Positions 36,375 through 45,617 of a stretch of 64,000 nt of DNA are shown in pieces. Numbering within the stretch: position 1 is the first letter of the stretch; every line of letters begins with the position of its first letter. The DNA lies in contig NZ_CP039904.1 of assembly GCF_005221385.1 (NCBI RefSeq), forward strand, positions 1,337,501 through 1,401,500, given 5' to 3'. Under the pieces are notes generated by a model that worked only from the letters and a program-made list of their open reading frames with translations, was not told the DNA's origin and ran no database searches. Source of the DNA: Agrobacterium tumefaciens (GTDB lineage: Bacteria > Pseudomonadota > Alphaproteobacteria > Rhizobiales > Rhizobiaceae). The translations under genes were made by a program, and so were the position numbers.

Positions 36375-37937
36375 ATGTCTGCCGCAATTACGATGCATCC
36401 TGACGGGTGTGCGAACGATATCGCTTTGCCGAAAGGCGGCCTTGTTCTCGAAATGCGCGAAATCGTCAAGGCATTTCCAGGCGTGCTTGCCCTTGATCGC
36501 ATGAACCTCAAGGTTCGCCCCGGTACGGTTCATGTTCTCGTTGGAGAAAATGGCGCCGGCAAGTCAACCCTGATGAAAATCCTGAGCGGCGCCTATTCGA
36601 TCGATGGCGGTGAGATTCTCTTCAAGGGTGAAAAGCTGGCAGGACAGGACACCTCGGGTGCCCTTGAGAGGGGTATTTCGATGATCCACCAGGAACTCAG
36701 CCCCATCCTGGACATGACGATTGCGGAAAACATCTTCCTTGGTCGTGAGCCGATGGTGGCAGGCAAGAGCCTGTTTTCCCACTTCGTCGATTTTCGCAAG
36801 ATGAACACCGATACACGGTTGCTGCTTGCGCGCGTCGGATTGAAGTTCGATCCCGAGACGCCGATGCGCGACCTCTCCATCGCGTCGATGCAGCTTGTCG
36901 AGATCGTCAAGGCCATTTCTCGCGAGGCGTCGCTGGTCATCATGGATGAACCAACGTCGGCGATCAGCGACACGGAGGTTGCGATGCTGTTCAGACAGAT
37001 CGCCGATCTGAAGGCTGGTGGTGTCGCCATTATCTACATCACCCACAAGATGGATGAGATTTTCCAGATTGCCGACGACATCACTGTCATGCGCGACGGC
37101 CAGTTCGTTGGCGCGGGGCCAGCTACCGAATACAACGAGACAAGACTGATTTCACAAATGGTTGGCCGTACCATTTCCAACATCTTTCCGAAGGAAGAAG
37201 TCCCGATCGGCGAGGTCGTTCTGTCAGTCGAGAACCTTTCGAGGCATGGCGTGTTCAATGACGTCAACTTCACGGTGCGTGCCGGCGAAATTGTCGGTCT
37301 GGCGGGCTTGATCGGCGCAGGGCGCACGGAAGTTGCGCGCGTGATCTTTGGTCTGGATAGCGCTGATGAAGGCTCGGTCCGGCTCAATGGAAATGCTCTG
37401 ACGCTGACGTCTCCCGCTGACGCTATCGCGAGCGGGATCGCCATGGTTTCAGAAGACCGAAAATCCGAAGGTCTGGTTCTCTGCCGATCCGTGGGAGAAA
37501 ACATATCGCTTGCCAATCTTCGCAAGTTCACGTCGGGCCTCTTCATCAGCGAGCGGCAGGAAGAGACCGCTGCACAGCGTATGATCAAGATGCTGCAGAT
37601 CAAGACGCCCGATACGGCGATGATTGTCGAAAACCTGAGCGGCGGAAACCAGCAGAAGATCGTTCTTGCCAAATGGCTCTTGGGAGATCTGAAGCTCCTG
37701 ATCCTTGATGAGCCTACCCGCGGCATCGATGTCGGATCGAAATCTGAAATTCACCGCCTCATGACCGAGTTCGCACGACAGGGGCTGGCCATCATCATGA
37801 TCTCGTCGGAATTGCCCGAAGTGCTCGGGATGAGCGATCGCGTCGTAGTGATGGGCGAGGGGCGTGTGGCGGGAGAACTGACAAGAAGCGAGGCGAATCA
37901 GGAAAACATCATGCGCCTCGCTACGGGAGGACATTGA
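36375..37937 (+). CDS. Sugar ABC transporter ATP-binding protein (RbsA/MglA type)
   Basis: 520 residues with GGAGG 8 bases before the ATG. It has two fused ATPase domains: the first with Walker [10 protein letters not shown] and VIMDEPTSA (Walker B), the second with the degenerate P-loop GLIGAGRTE usual for this family, signature LSGGNQQK and [14 protein letters not shown]. It energises uptake of a monosaccharide or polyol. Its stop overlaps the permease start (TGATG), so the two are coupled. First gene of an operon running to about 44027. Confidence 0.96.
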   Translation: MSAAITMHPDGCANDIALPKGGLVLEMREIVKAFPGVLALDRMNLKVRPGTVHVLVGENGAGKSTLMKILSGAYSIDGGEILFKGEKLAGQDTSGALERGISMIHQELSPILDMTIAENIFLGREPMVAGKSLFSHFVDFRKMNTDTRLLLARVGLKFDPETPMRDLSIASMQLVEIVKAISREASLVIMDEPTSAISDTEVAMLFRQIADLKAGGVAIIYITHKMDEIFQIADDITVMRDGQFVGAGPATEYNETRLISQMVGRTISNIFPKEEVPIGEVVLSVENLSRHGVFNDVNFTVRAGEIVGLAGLIGAGRTEVARVIFGLDSADEGSVRLNGNALTLTSPADAIASGIAMVSEDRKSEGLVLCRSVGENISLANLRKFTSGLFISERQEETAAQRMIKMLQIKTPDTAMIVENLSGGNQQKIVLAKWLLGDLKLLILDEPTRGIDVGSKSEIHRLMTEFARQGLAIIMISSELPEVLGMSDRVVVMGEGRVAGELTRSEANQENIMRLATGGH

Positions 37938-38935
37938 TGAGTACTGACCAGATGACAACCAATACCAAGCCGCGTCTGAGATTGAGTGATCTCGATTTCG
38001 CGCATATCTATCGCAAATATGGCACTATTCTGATTTTCGTCGGGATATTCATTCTGGCGTCGTTTCTCAGTCCGACATTTTTGACTGAAGCCAATCTCAC
38101 CAACGTACTTCGGCAGGTTGTCGTTGTCAGTCTGCTGGCATGCGGCGTGACCTTCATCATCATTCTCGGGCACATAGACGTGTCGCTCGGCTCCGTGCTG
38201 GCGTTGTGTGGGGTAATTTCCGCGAGCGTGATGGCAACGACCGGCAGCATAACGCTCGCGATCATTGCGGGCATTGCTGTTGGTATTGTCACAGGAGCGA
38301 TCAACGGCTTCGTCATTACATTTTTCCGGATCCCTTCGTTTATCATGACCCTGGCAATGACGACGGTCGCGCGCGGGACGGTCCTGCTCTACACCGCCGG
38401 CGCCCCGGTTTCAGGTCTGGGTGACTTCAAGATCATCGGTCAGGGATCCATCGGGCCGTTTCCGATCTCGGTGCTTATTCTGGTGGCATTTGCCCTGATA
38501 TCCTGGGTCCTGCTGAACAAGACCAAGTTCGGCCGCTATATCTACGCCGTTGGCGGAAATGAGCGCGCGGCACGGGCGTCAGGTATCAACCCGGACAGCA
38601 TAGTCATGCGCGCCTTTATCTTCAATGGCATCCTTTGTGCTGTCGCCGGTATAGTCCTGATGTCGCGCATCAACTCCGGTCAGCCGGCAGGCGGCGTCGG
38701 CTATGAGTTCGACGCGATCACGGCAGTCGTTGTCGGCGGCACCAGCCTGATGGGCGGTACCGGAACGATAACCGGAACAATCGTCGGTGCGATGATCATC
38801 GGCGTCATCAACAACATCCTCAATCTCATGAATGTCAGCTCATACTGGCAGCAGATCATCAAGGGACTGATCATAGCCGTGGCCGTGATCCTTGATGTCT
38901 GGACCAAATCGGCCCGCAGAAAGAAGAAGGCCTGA
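37937..38935 (+). CDS. Sugar ABC transporter permease (RbsC type)
   Basis: 332 residues from the ATG at 37937 that overlaps the ATPase stop. About 8-10 membrane helices; the conserved coupling segment is GRYIYAVGGNERAARASGI and the C-terminal GGTSLMGGTGTITGTIVGAMIIGVINNILNLM is typical of the RbsC/XylH/AraH family. It forms the membrane pore with itself as a homodimer, together with the RbsA-type ATPase. Confidence 0.96.
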   Translation: MSTDQMTTNTKPRLRLSDLDFAHIYRKYGTILIFVGIFILASFLSPTFLTEANLTNVLRQVVVVSLLACGVTFIIILGHIDVSLGSVLALCGVISASVMATTGSITLAIIAGIAVGIVTGAINGFVITFFRIPSFIMTLAMTTVARGTVLLYTAGAPVSGLGDFKIIGQGSIGPFPISVLILVAFALISWVLLNKTKFGRYIYAVGGNERAARASGINPDSIVMRAFIFNGILCAVAGIVLMSRINSGQPAGGVGYEFDAITAVVVGGTSLMGGTGTITGTIVGAMIIGVINNILNLMNVSSYWQQIIKGLIIAVAVILDVWTKSARRKKKA

Positions 38936-38947
38936 AAAAGCGGCTCA

Positions 38948-38968
38948 GCCGCCGATGAAAACGGCGGC
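38948..38968 (+). other. Stem-loop between permease and binding-protein genes
   Basis: GCCGCCG-ATGAAAA-CGGCGGC, a 7-bp perfect stem without a T-run. It is probably an mRNA processing/stability element that sets binding-protein levels above those of the membrane parts. Confidence 0.5.
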
Positions 38969-39038
38969 GGGCAACCTCTGTGTCCGCGCAAAAGCGCCCC
39001 ACCAAATGACATCACCATTTCAATCGGGAGGAGACCCT

Positions 39039-39962
39039 ATGAAACTGATCGCGAAAATTGCCCTAGCCTGCGCCGTCTCGGCAGCCGCTCTCTCAGCAAG
39101 CGCAGCCTCGGCAGCCGACAAGTTCGTCGTCGGATATGCCAACATGGCAGACACGGACGTGTTCGTCATGGCGCGTAAGACGGCCTTTATCGAGGCTGCC
39201 AAGGCAGACAAGGACATTGACGTCAAGTTCACCGATGCCAATAACGACATCAGCAAGCAGCTTGACCAGATCGACAATCTCATCGCCCAGAAGGTCAATG
39301 CGATCGTTGTGGTCCCGGTTGACTACGAGGGCATCGTTCCAGGCGTTGAGAAGGCCAATGAGGCCGGTATTCCCGTGATTGCCCTGGGTATCCAGTCGGC
39401 GGGCGGCAAATCGACATTCGTCGGCTCCAAGAACATCGATGCCGGTAAGCTGCAGGCTCAATACATGAAGGACAATCTGCCGAAGGACGCGCAGATTCTT
39501 TATCTCCAGGGCACACCAGGCCTTTACCACTCGCAGGAACGGATGAAGGGCTTTGAAGAAGGCCTCGATCGCCCTGACGTCAAGATTATCGCGAACCTTT
39601 CCGGAAATTACGACCGCGCCGAAGGCATGAAGGTTACCGAGGACTGGATCCAGAGTTTTCCGAAGTTCGACGCGATCATTGCGGCGAATGACCAGATGGC
39701 ACTCGGCGCTCTCCAGGCCCTTCAGGCTGCTAACCGTCTCAAAGGTGTGATGATCTCCGGTGTCGACGGCGTTCCCGATGCGCTTCATGCGATCAAGGCG
39801 GGCGAGATGTCACAGACGATCTTCCAGAACGCTGCCGGTCAGGCGGAGGCCGCTTTCGAAGTCGTTGAAACCATCAAGAAGGGCGAGCAGCCGCCAGCCG
39901 AAAAGCTCGTGCCGTTCGAGTCAATCACCAAGGACAATGTCGACCAATACGCGAAGAAGTAA
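39039..39962 (+). CDS. Sugar ABC transporter substrate-binding protein
   Basis: 307 residues from ATG 39039 (GGGAGGAG upstream). Signal peptide MKLIAKIALACAVSAAALSASAASA, then a RbsB-like type I periplasmic fold: FVVGYANMADTDVFVMARKTAFIEAAK, KQLDQIDNLIAQKVNAIVVVPVDYEGIVPGVEKANEAGIPVIAL, ANDQMALGALQALQAANR and VDGVPDALHAIKAGEMSQTIFQNA. Its similarity in pattern to inositol/ribose binders fits the inositol-like enzymes downstream. The exact ligand is not determined. Confidence 0.95.
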   Translation: MKLIAKIALACAVSAAALSASAASAADKFVVGYANMADTDVFVMARKTAFIEAAKADKDIDVKFTDANNDISKQLDQIDNLIAQKVNAIVVVPVDYEGIVPGVEKANEAGIPVIALGIQSAGGKSTFVGSKNIDAGKLQAQYMKDNLPKDAQILYLQGTPGLYHSQERMKGFEEGLDRPDVKIIANLSGNYDRAEGMKVTEDWIQSFPKFDAIIAANDQMALGALQALQAANRLKGVMISGVDGVPDALHAIKAGEMSQTIFQNAAGQAEAAFEVVETIKKGEQPPAEKLVPFESITKDNVDQYAKK

Positions 39963-39975
39963 TTCCCCCCAAGAC

Positions 39976-40004
39976 GCGTGCCGGGGCGCGGTGCCCCGGC
40001 GCGC
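39976..40004 (+). other. Strong stem-loop after binding-protein gene
   Basis: GCGTGCCGGGGC (39976-39987) pairs with GCCCCGGCGCGC (39993-40004), one mismatch, no T-run. Placed directly after a binding-protein gene, it probably protects that part of the transcript from 3' exonucleases. Confidence 0.6.
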
Positions 40005-40031
40005 AAAGCATACAGGCATTTTTTGGAGCCA

Positions 40032-40982
40032 ATGGAAATGATGCGTCTAAGCCTTGTGACCGACATTCTCGGTCACCTCTCCTTCGAAGAGATGATCGAT
40101 ACAGTTTCGAACCTCGGTTTTGAAGCCGTTGAGCTAGGATGTGGCAACTGGTCAAAGGCCCCGCATTTGCGGCTGGATGAACTTCTTGCAAGCGAGACCG
40201 CACGTTCCGATTTTCTTGATGCGCTCAAGCGTCGCGGACTGACGATTTCGGCACTTAATTGCTCAGGTAATCAGCTGCATCCGGGCCCGAGCGGAGCCGA
40301 ACATCGCGCCGTTGTCGACAAGACGTTCCGCCTTGCTGAGAAGCTCGGTGTCAAGACTGTGGTAATGATGTCCGGATGCCCGGGCGGCACACCGACCGAT
40401 CAATTGCCAAACTGGATCACCCACGTCATTTTGCCGGAGCATGAGACCGCTCTCGACTATCAGTGGAACGATGTTCTCCTCCCCTACTTCCAGAAGGCGG
40501 GACAGCTAGCGAAGGAGTGCGGGATCAAGATTGCCATCGAAAATCTTGGGGCAACGATGATCCACAATCCGGCCAACATGCTGCGTCTGCGAGAGCATGT
40601 TGATCCGGTTGTCGGCATGAACTTCGATCCCAGCCATCACATGTGGATGGGCGGCGATCCGATTGCAGCAGTCCGGTTGCTGGGCGATGCGATCCACTAC
40701 ATGCATGCCAAGGATGTGAGGTTGGAGCGTACGCTCGCCGAAGCCAATGGTCTGATCGATACCTATTGGATCAACGACATTGCAAAACGTTCCTGGAACT
40801 ACGTCGCACTTGGACACGGCCATGATGTGCAGTGGTGGAAGGAGTTTTTCGCAGTCGCCCGTCTTACTGGCTACGACGGCCCGGTCAGCCTCGAGATGGA
40901 AGATGCCGGCATGGAGCCACTGATCGGCGTCAAGAAATCACTGACCACCCTGAAACTTGCGCTGCCGCGCGACTTCGACTGA
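40032..40982 (+). CDS. Sugar phosphate isomerase/epimerase (AP-endonuclease-2 fold)
   Basis: 316 residues from ATG 40032 (GGAG upstream). TIM barrel of the IolE/IolI/xylose-isomerase-like superfamily: SLVTDILGHLSFEEMIDTVSNLGFEAVELGCGNW, VVMMSGCPGG, IKIAIENLG (metal Glu), VGMNFDPSHHMWMGGDP (Asp/His ligands), YMHAKDV and VSLEMEDAGM (last Glu). Related proteins act on inositol derivatives, 3-keto sugars or aldoses. It stands before a Gfo/Idh/MocA dehydrogenase with which it probably works in sequence (oxidation, then isomerisation or hydrolysis). Confidence 0.92.
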   Translation: MEMMRLSLVTDILGHLSFEEMIDTVSNLGFEAVELGCGNWSKAPHLRLDELLASETARSDFLDALKRRGLTISALNCSGNQLHPGPSGAEHRAVVDKTFRLAEKLGVKTVVMMSGCPGGTPTDQLPNWITHVILPEHETALDYQWNDVLLPYFQKAGQLAKECGIKIAIENLGATMIHNPANMLRLREHVDPVVGMNFDPSHHMWMGGDPIAAVRLLGDAIHYMHAKDVRLERTLAEANGLIDTYWINDIAKRSWNYVALGHGHDVQWWKEFFAVARLTGYDGPVSLEMEDAGMEPLIGVKKSLTTLKLALPRDFD

Positions 40983-41006
40983 AAATCCCTCGACAGGACA
41001 AATCAA

Positions 41007-42041
41007 ATGACCCTCAAAATCGGTGTTATCGGAACTGGCGCGATTGGCCAGGAGCATATCGAGCGCCTTCACAACAGGCTGGTTGGCGCAACTGTCGTCG
41101 CCGTCAACGACATCAACAGAAAACAGGCCGAGGCTGTTGCTAAAAGTATCACTCCGGCGGCGCGCGTCTTCGACAGTGGTCAGGCACTTATCACCGATCC
41201 GCAGGTCGATGCGATCGTGGTGACTTCCTGGGGGCCGACACATGAGGAATTCGTCCTTGCTTCCATCGCTGCGGGCAAGCCGGTCTTTTGCGAAAAGCCA
41301 CTCGCCACGAGTGCGCAAGCCTGCCTCAACATCGTCAACGCCGAAGTCGCAAGCGGGCGCCATCTTGTGCAAGTCGGTTTCATGCGCCGCTACGACCGAA
41401 GCTACCGGCTTTTGAAGCAGCAAATCGACAATGGCAATCTCGGCGCGCCATTGATGGTACATTGCGCGCACCGCAACCCATCGGTTCCTGATGTCTACGC
41501 CGGGGACATGGCGATCACGGATTCATTTGTTCATGAGATTGATGTCCTCAGATGGCTTCTGGACGATGACTATGTATCTGCGCAGGTGGTTTTGCCGCGC
41601 AAGACACGTCACAGCCGCAAGGATCTCGACGATCCCCATATGATCCTGCTCGAAACCAAGAAGGGCATCAGGATCGACGTCGAAATCTTCGTCAATTGCC
41701 CCTACGGATATGACATTCAATGCCAGGTCGTCGGTGAAGATGGTATTGGCTATCTGCCTGAACCGATGAGCGTCCTTTTGCGCAAGGAGGCAAAGCTCAG
41801 CCACGAGATCCTGCAGGACTGGAAGTTGCGCTTTATAGACAGCTACGATGTCGAACTACAGGAATGGATCGGGTCCGTGAAGGCTGGCGTCGTGCGCGGG
41901 CCGACTGCCTGGGATGGCTATTTCGCCTCCGCGACTGCCGATGCTTGTGTCGTTGCCAAACATTCGGGCGGTATCGTGCCAATCGAAATCGGCAACCGCC
42001 CCGGTTTTTACGACCCGCAGCCAAAATTGTCGGCCGCCTGA
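41007..42041 (+). CDS. Inositol 2-dehydrogenase-like Gfo/Idh/MocA oxidoreductase
   Basis: 344 residues. The Rossmann motif GTGAIG at 9-14 is followed by the family EKP motif (Glu96-Lys97-Pro98) and a [14 protein letters not shown] segment that places Asp172 and His176 exactly where Bacillus IolG has its catalytic pair. It oxidises a ring hydroxyl of inositol or a similar polyol with NAD+. It lies between two isomerase/epimerase genes in the same operon. The IolG assignment is likely but substrate range in this family is broad, so no symbol is given. Confidence 0.92.
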   Translation: MTLKIGVIGTGAIGQEHIERLHNRLVGATVVAVNDINRKQAEAVAKSITPAARVFDSGQALITDPQVDAIVVTSWGPTHEEFVLASIAAGKPVFCEKPLATSAQACLNIVNAEVASGRHLVQVGFMRRYDRSYRLLKQQIDNGNLGAPLMVHCAHRNPSVPDVYAGDMAITDSFVHEIDVLRWLLDDDYVSAQVVLPRKTRHSRKDLDDPHMILLETKKGIRIDVEIFVNCPYGYDIQCQVVGEDGIGYLPEPMSVLLRKEAKLSHEILQDWKLRFIDSYDVELQEWIGSVKAGVVRGPTAWDGYFASATADACVVAKHSGGIVPIEIGNRPGFYDPQPKLSAA

Positions 42042-42072
42042 GCGTCGAAATCAGGAAGGAGAGAAAACATCA

Positions 42073-42972
42073 ATGAAACACGCGCTTGATCCCCACATGA
42101 TCCGGCATCTTTCTCTTGAGGAAACATGCCGGAAAACCGCGGAACTGGGCTACGATTACGTAGAGCTTTCCCCACGCCCCGATTTTCTGTCGTGGTGGAC
42201 TCGTCCCAAGGTTTATCCAGAGCGCGTGAAGTCGTTCAAGAAGGCGCTCAAGGATCATGGAGTTGGGTTGGCGACGCTCCAGCCGATGTATCGCTGGGCA
42301 AGCCCCTATGCGGACGAATGGGAAGTGGCGATCGACAACTGGAAACGCGCCATCGAGATCGCCGTCGAGATGGAATGCCCGATGTTCGTTTCGGAATTCG
42401 GCCGCGGCGGTTCACCGGAGCGCAGCCTCAACGACCGTTCCGGCTTGCATCGTCCGGAAACCTGCGAAGCACAGTTTTTCCGCGCCATGGATATTCTGGT
42501 GCCGATCCTCGAACGGGAAGGGCTGGTACTGTCGCTGGAGGCGCATCCCGAAGACTGGATCGAGGAGATCGCGCCGGCCATCGACATCATCAAGACCATC
42601 AATTCGAAGGCGGTGAAGGCCTCCTTCATCGCGCCGCATACGTTCTTTTACGGGCCGGACATGGTGGCTAACCTGCGTGCCACCGAGGGCCATCTGGTGC
42701 ATGTGCGCCTTGCCGATACCTATGACCACAACAAGTCTTCTCAGCTGCGCTACATCGTCAATCCCCCCGGCTCAAAGGTCAGGGTGCATCAGCACACTGA
42801 TTTCGGCCAGGGCGAGATCGACTGGGAGACCTTCTTTGCGACGCTCGCCGACATGAAATTCGACGGCGTGCTGTCGAACTGCGTATTTGCCTGGGAGGAC
42901 CGTGCGGAGGACAGCATTCGTTACATGCGCTCGGAGACGCAGAGATATGTCGACAAGTACTGGAAGCAGTAA
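42073..42972 (+). CDS. Sugar phosphate isomerase/epimerase, second copy
   Basis: 299 residues from ATG 42073 (AAGGAGAG upstream). Same TIM-barrel superfamily as the gene at 40032 but only distantly similar: HLSLEETCRKTAELGYDYVELSPRPDFLSWW, FVSEFGRGG, LVLSLEAHPEDWIEE (metal Glu/His), VRLADTYDH and VHQHTDFGQGEIDWETFF. The final HTDFGQGEIDW block is typical of IolE/IolI-like enzymes. It probably handles a different intermediate from the first copy. Confidence 0.92.
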   Translation: MKHALDPHMIRHLSLEETCRKTAELGYDYVELSPRPDFLSWWTRPKVYPERVKSFKKALKDHGVGLATLQPMYRWASPYADEWEVAIDNWKRAIEIAVEMECPMFVSEFGRGGSPERSLNDRSGLHRPETCEAQFFRAMDILVPILEREGLVLSLEAHPEDWIEEIAPAIDIIKTINSKAVKASFIAPHTFFYGPDMVANLRATEGHLVHVRLADTYDHNKSSQLRYIVNPPGSKVRVHQHTDFGQGEIDWETFFATLADMKFDGVLSNCVFAWEDRAEDSIRYMRSETQRYVDKYWKQ

Positions 42973-42995
42973 TCGGGTTGAGGCAGGGAAAACAC

Positions 42996-44027
42996 ATGCG
43001 CATCGGACTGGTAGGATACGGCACGGGCGGGCGGCATTTCCACGCGCCCTACATCGCAGCAGCGGATGGAGTGGAGCTAACAGGCGTTGTCGCGCGAGCG
43101 CCTGAGACCATTTGCAGGGTGCGGGCCGATCTGCCAGATGTCGCCGTCTACGATAGTTTGACGGCCATGATAAATGCCGGAGATATCGATGCCGTCACCA
43201 TAACGACGCCACCGCATACCCGACGTGAACTTGTCCTGGAGGCAATCGCGGCCGGCCTGCACGTCGTTGCTGATAAACCCTTTGCTCCCAGTGCCGCAGT
43301 GGCCCGCGAGCTTGATGAAGCCGCAAAGCAAGCCGACGTCGTTCTTGGCGTTTACCATAACCGTCGTTTTGACGCCGACATCCTGACGTTGAAAAAGGTT
43401 CTGGAAACCGGCCAGCTCGGCGCGTTGTGGAGAGTGCATTCCCGCATGGAGTTCGATGATCCGGACACGCTGGAAGCCGGGCCGACAGGAGGGCTGCTAC
43501 GTGATCTCGGTAGCCATCTCGTGGATCAAATGCTCTGGCTGATCGGGCCTGTCAAACACGTCTCGGCCTACATCGACATGGCACAAACGGCGCAGGGCAA
43601 CACCGACGCCGGGTTTGTCATCAATCTGATGCATGCCAACGGTGTGCACTCTCATCTGTCGGCATCGAAACTCAACCGCCTGACGACGCGGGAGTTCAGG
43701 GCCTATGGAAAAAACGGCAGCTATGTTTCTTTCGGCACCGACGTCCAGACGCAGGCGATCTTCGCAGGGAAAAAGCCGGCGGACGACCTGCAGGGGTGGG
43801 GGTACGAAGCACCCGACCGATGGGGAGTTCTGAAAACGCGAACACGTGAGGAGCGTGTTCCGTCGGAACAGGGCCGCTATCATTCCTACTACGAAGCTTT
43901 TGCTAAGGCCGTTGACGAAAAAGGTGAGCCTCCCGTCACCGCAGAGCAAGCCGCGGCAACTCTTGCAGTTCTCGATGCTGCCCGCCTGTCCGCAATTGAA
44001 GGACGAACCATTCAGATCGAGCCGTAG
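42996..44027 (+). CDS. Gfo/Idh/MocA family oxidoreductase, second copy
   Basis: 343 residues from ATG 42996, with AGGCAGGG upstream (a TTG 18 bases earlier is less likely). Rossmann motif GLVGYGTGGRHFHAPY, family motif ADKPFAPS (Lys94), and DLGSHLVDQMLWL with the Asp/His pair. GxGxGGxxFHxP is typical of the YdgJ/YvaA scyllo-inositol/oxidoreductase branch. It probably acts on a polyol or keto-sugar intermediate of the same pathway as the gene at 41007. Last intact gene of the polyol operon. Confidence 0.92.
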   Translation: MRIGLVGYGTGGRHFHAPYIAAADGVELTGVVARAPETICRVRADLPDVAVYDSLTAMINAGDIDAVTITTPPHTRRELVLEAIAAGLHVVADKPFAPSAAVARELDEAAKQADVVLGVYHNRRFDADILTLKKVLETGQLGALWRVHSRMEFDDPDTLEAGPTGGLLRDLGSHLVDQMLWLIGPVKHVSAYIDMAQTAQGNTDAGFVINLMHANGVHSHLSASKLNRLTTREFRAYGKNGSYVSFGTDVQTQAIFAGKKPADDLQGWGYEAPDRWGVLKTRTREERVPSEQGRYHSYYEAFAKAVDEKGEPPVTAEQAAATLAVLDAARLSAIEGRTIQIEP

Positions 44028-44143
44028 CGGTTTTTCAAACACCCGGACGCGGTAACAGCACCGTCTCCGGTCATTAACTCAGCCAATGCGCGTGCAGGCG
44101 GACGCATGCCTTGATCAGGTCGTGTGTGCAGCGGAAAGACGAA

Positions 44144-44570
44144 GATGAATAAGCAACTCGATGTTATCACCATCGGACGGTCCAGCGTCGATCGCTACGG
44201 TGCACAGGTGGGTGGCCGTCTGGAGGACATGGGAACCTTCCACAAATACATTGGTGGCAGCCCCACGAACATTGCATGTGGCGCAGCGCGCCTCGGAATG
44301 AAAGTGCAGTCATCACACGCGTCGGTGACGAACACATGGGCCGTTTCATTCGTGAGCAACTGATCCGTGAAAAGGTTGATACCCGTGGTGTGACTACGGA
44401 TCCGGAGCAGCTGACCGCGCTTGTTATCCTTGGCATTCGCGACGAGAACCAGTTTCCGCCGGTCTTCTATCGCTATCGATGATGATCTGATCAGCGAAGC
44501 GCGTGCGGTCGTTGCTACCGGAACACATCTGTCGAATATCCGAACAGAGGCGGCTGTGATGAAGGCATAG
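44144..44570 (+). pseudogene. iolC: 5-dehydro-2-deoxygluconokinase (IolC) remnant
   Basis: PfkB-family kinase pieces lie in three frames. MNKQLDVITIGRSSVDRYG and GTFHKYIGGSPTNIACGAARLG come from ATG 44144. A shift near 44300 leads to ITRVGDEHMGRFIREQLIREKVDTRG and LTALVILGIRDE. Another shift near 44477 leads to IDDDLISEARAVVATGTHLS, with a stop at 44570. The catalytic C-terminal two thirds of IolC are absent. Alignment with intact IolC is by memory of its conserved N-terminus. The gene is dead here, so the step phosphorylating 5-dehydro-2-deoxygluconate must be encoded elsewhere or is not needed. Confidence 0.85.
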
Positions 44571-44700
44571 CCGTTCTGCGTCGCTAGCGGTCGCTTCCAC
44601 AATTCTACCCGCGCTCCCCACTGCAGGGCGGTCCCGGAAGCCCGCGACCCATCGCTTCTGAAATTGTCCCGACGAAGCCCATGCTGTTGACGCTCAGGAT

Positions 44701-45420
44701 CTACTCCGCAGCTCGCAATGGACCGAGCGTGACATCCGTTGTGTAGTTCTCGCGCATGAAGTTGATGAAGTTGTCCTGGAACTGCCGCGTGTGAGCGTGG
44801 GCCAGCTCGTCAGCCAGATCGATATTCCGATCGCGGACGGCCTCGAACATCTTGGTATGCTCGTCAGTCAGGAGATAGCCTTCGTGGGTTCTCTCAAGAT
44901 ACTCGAAATGCAGATGAAGCATGCGCTGTCCCTGCGAGAGAAGCTTCTCATAGAAGGACGCGAGATATTGGTTCTTGCCGGCGTAGGCGATCGCCATGTG
45001 GAATTCCTTGTTGGCCTCCGACATGGCGAGATGGTTTCCGGTCTTGACTGCGGCGGCGAACGCCTTGTCGCGCTTGGCGATAACCTTGAGGTCGGCGTCC
45101 GTTCGTAGCGCCGCCGCCAACCGCGTGTTCATCCGCTGGGCGATATCGAGCGCCTCCACGTACTTCGGAAACGTCGCGACTTCGATCGGGGCGACGATCG
45201 TGCTGCGGTTCGAAAGTGTTACGACCAGCTCGTCCGAGCCGAGACGGATGAGAGCTTCGCGCACCGGAGCGCGGGACATGTTGAAGCGCTCTGCGAGCGT
45301 CGTCTCGTCCAGGAGCTGGCCCGGAGGAAGTGCGAGCGAGAGAATCTCATTTCTCAGGCTTTCATATACGCTTCGCGAGCCGGTTCCGCGCGCCCGCTTC
45401 GTTTCAGTCTCGTCAGACAC
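44701..45420 (-). CDS. GntR family (FCD domain) transcriptional regulator
   Basis: 239 residues. Winged helix SVYESLRNEILSLALPPGQLLDETTLAERFNMSRAPVREALIRL, then a helical FCD domain with the metal-ligand pattern (RMNTRLAAALRTD, MSEANKEFHMAIA, DEHTKMFEAVRDRNIDLADELAHAHTRQF). Transcribed divergently from the amino-acid ABC importer/hydroxyproline genes. In Sinorhizobium meliloti the hyp operon is controlled by the GntR repressor HypR; this is the positional counterpart, though orthology was not tested. Candidate TGTCGACA boxes lie in the intergenic region. Confidence 0.93.
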   Translation of the reverse strand: MSDETETKRARGTGSRSVYESLRNEILSLALPPGQLLDETTLAERFNMSRAPVREALIRLGSDELVVTLSNRSTIVAPIEVATFPKYVEALDIAQRMNTRLAAALRTDADLKVIAKRDKAFAAAVKTGNHLAMSEANKEFHMAIAYAGKNQYLASFYEKLLSQGQRMLHLHFEYLERTHEGYLLTDEHTKMFEAVRDRNIDLADELAHAHTRQFQDNFINFMRENYTTDVTLGPLRAAE

Positions 45421-45497
45421 TTAGGTCCCTTTCTTTCGCAATGCGGCATTGGGCCAGAAAACCCCGCTGCTCGCAATGTAATTTTTTCGCTTGACTT

Positions 45498-45534
45498 TGT
45501 CGACACGCTGTTGACATTTTATCGTCAGTCGACA
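45498..45534. promoter_or_regulatory. Candidate GntR operator boxes
   Basis: TGTCGACA (45498-45505) and AGTCGACA (45527-45534), centres 29 bp apart, between gntR and the ABC importer. TTGACT (45491) and TTGACA (45511) are possible -35 elements interleaved with them. Confidence 0.55.
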
Positions 45535-45617
45535 CCAAGCCGACAGATAAGAACAAAAGAACGGCTCAAGCCGACGAGTGGAACAACGCGCTTCGCGCAC
45601 AGCAAAGAGGAATGCCG

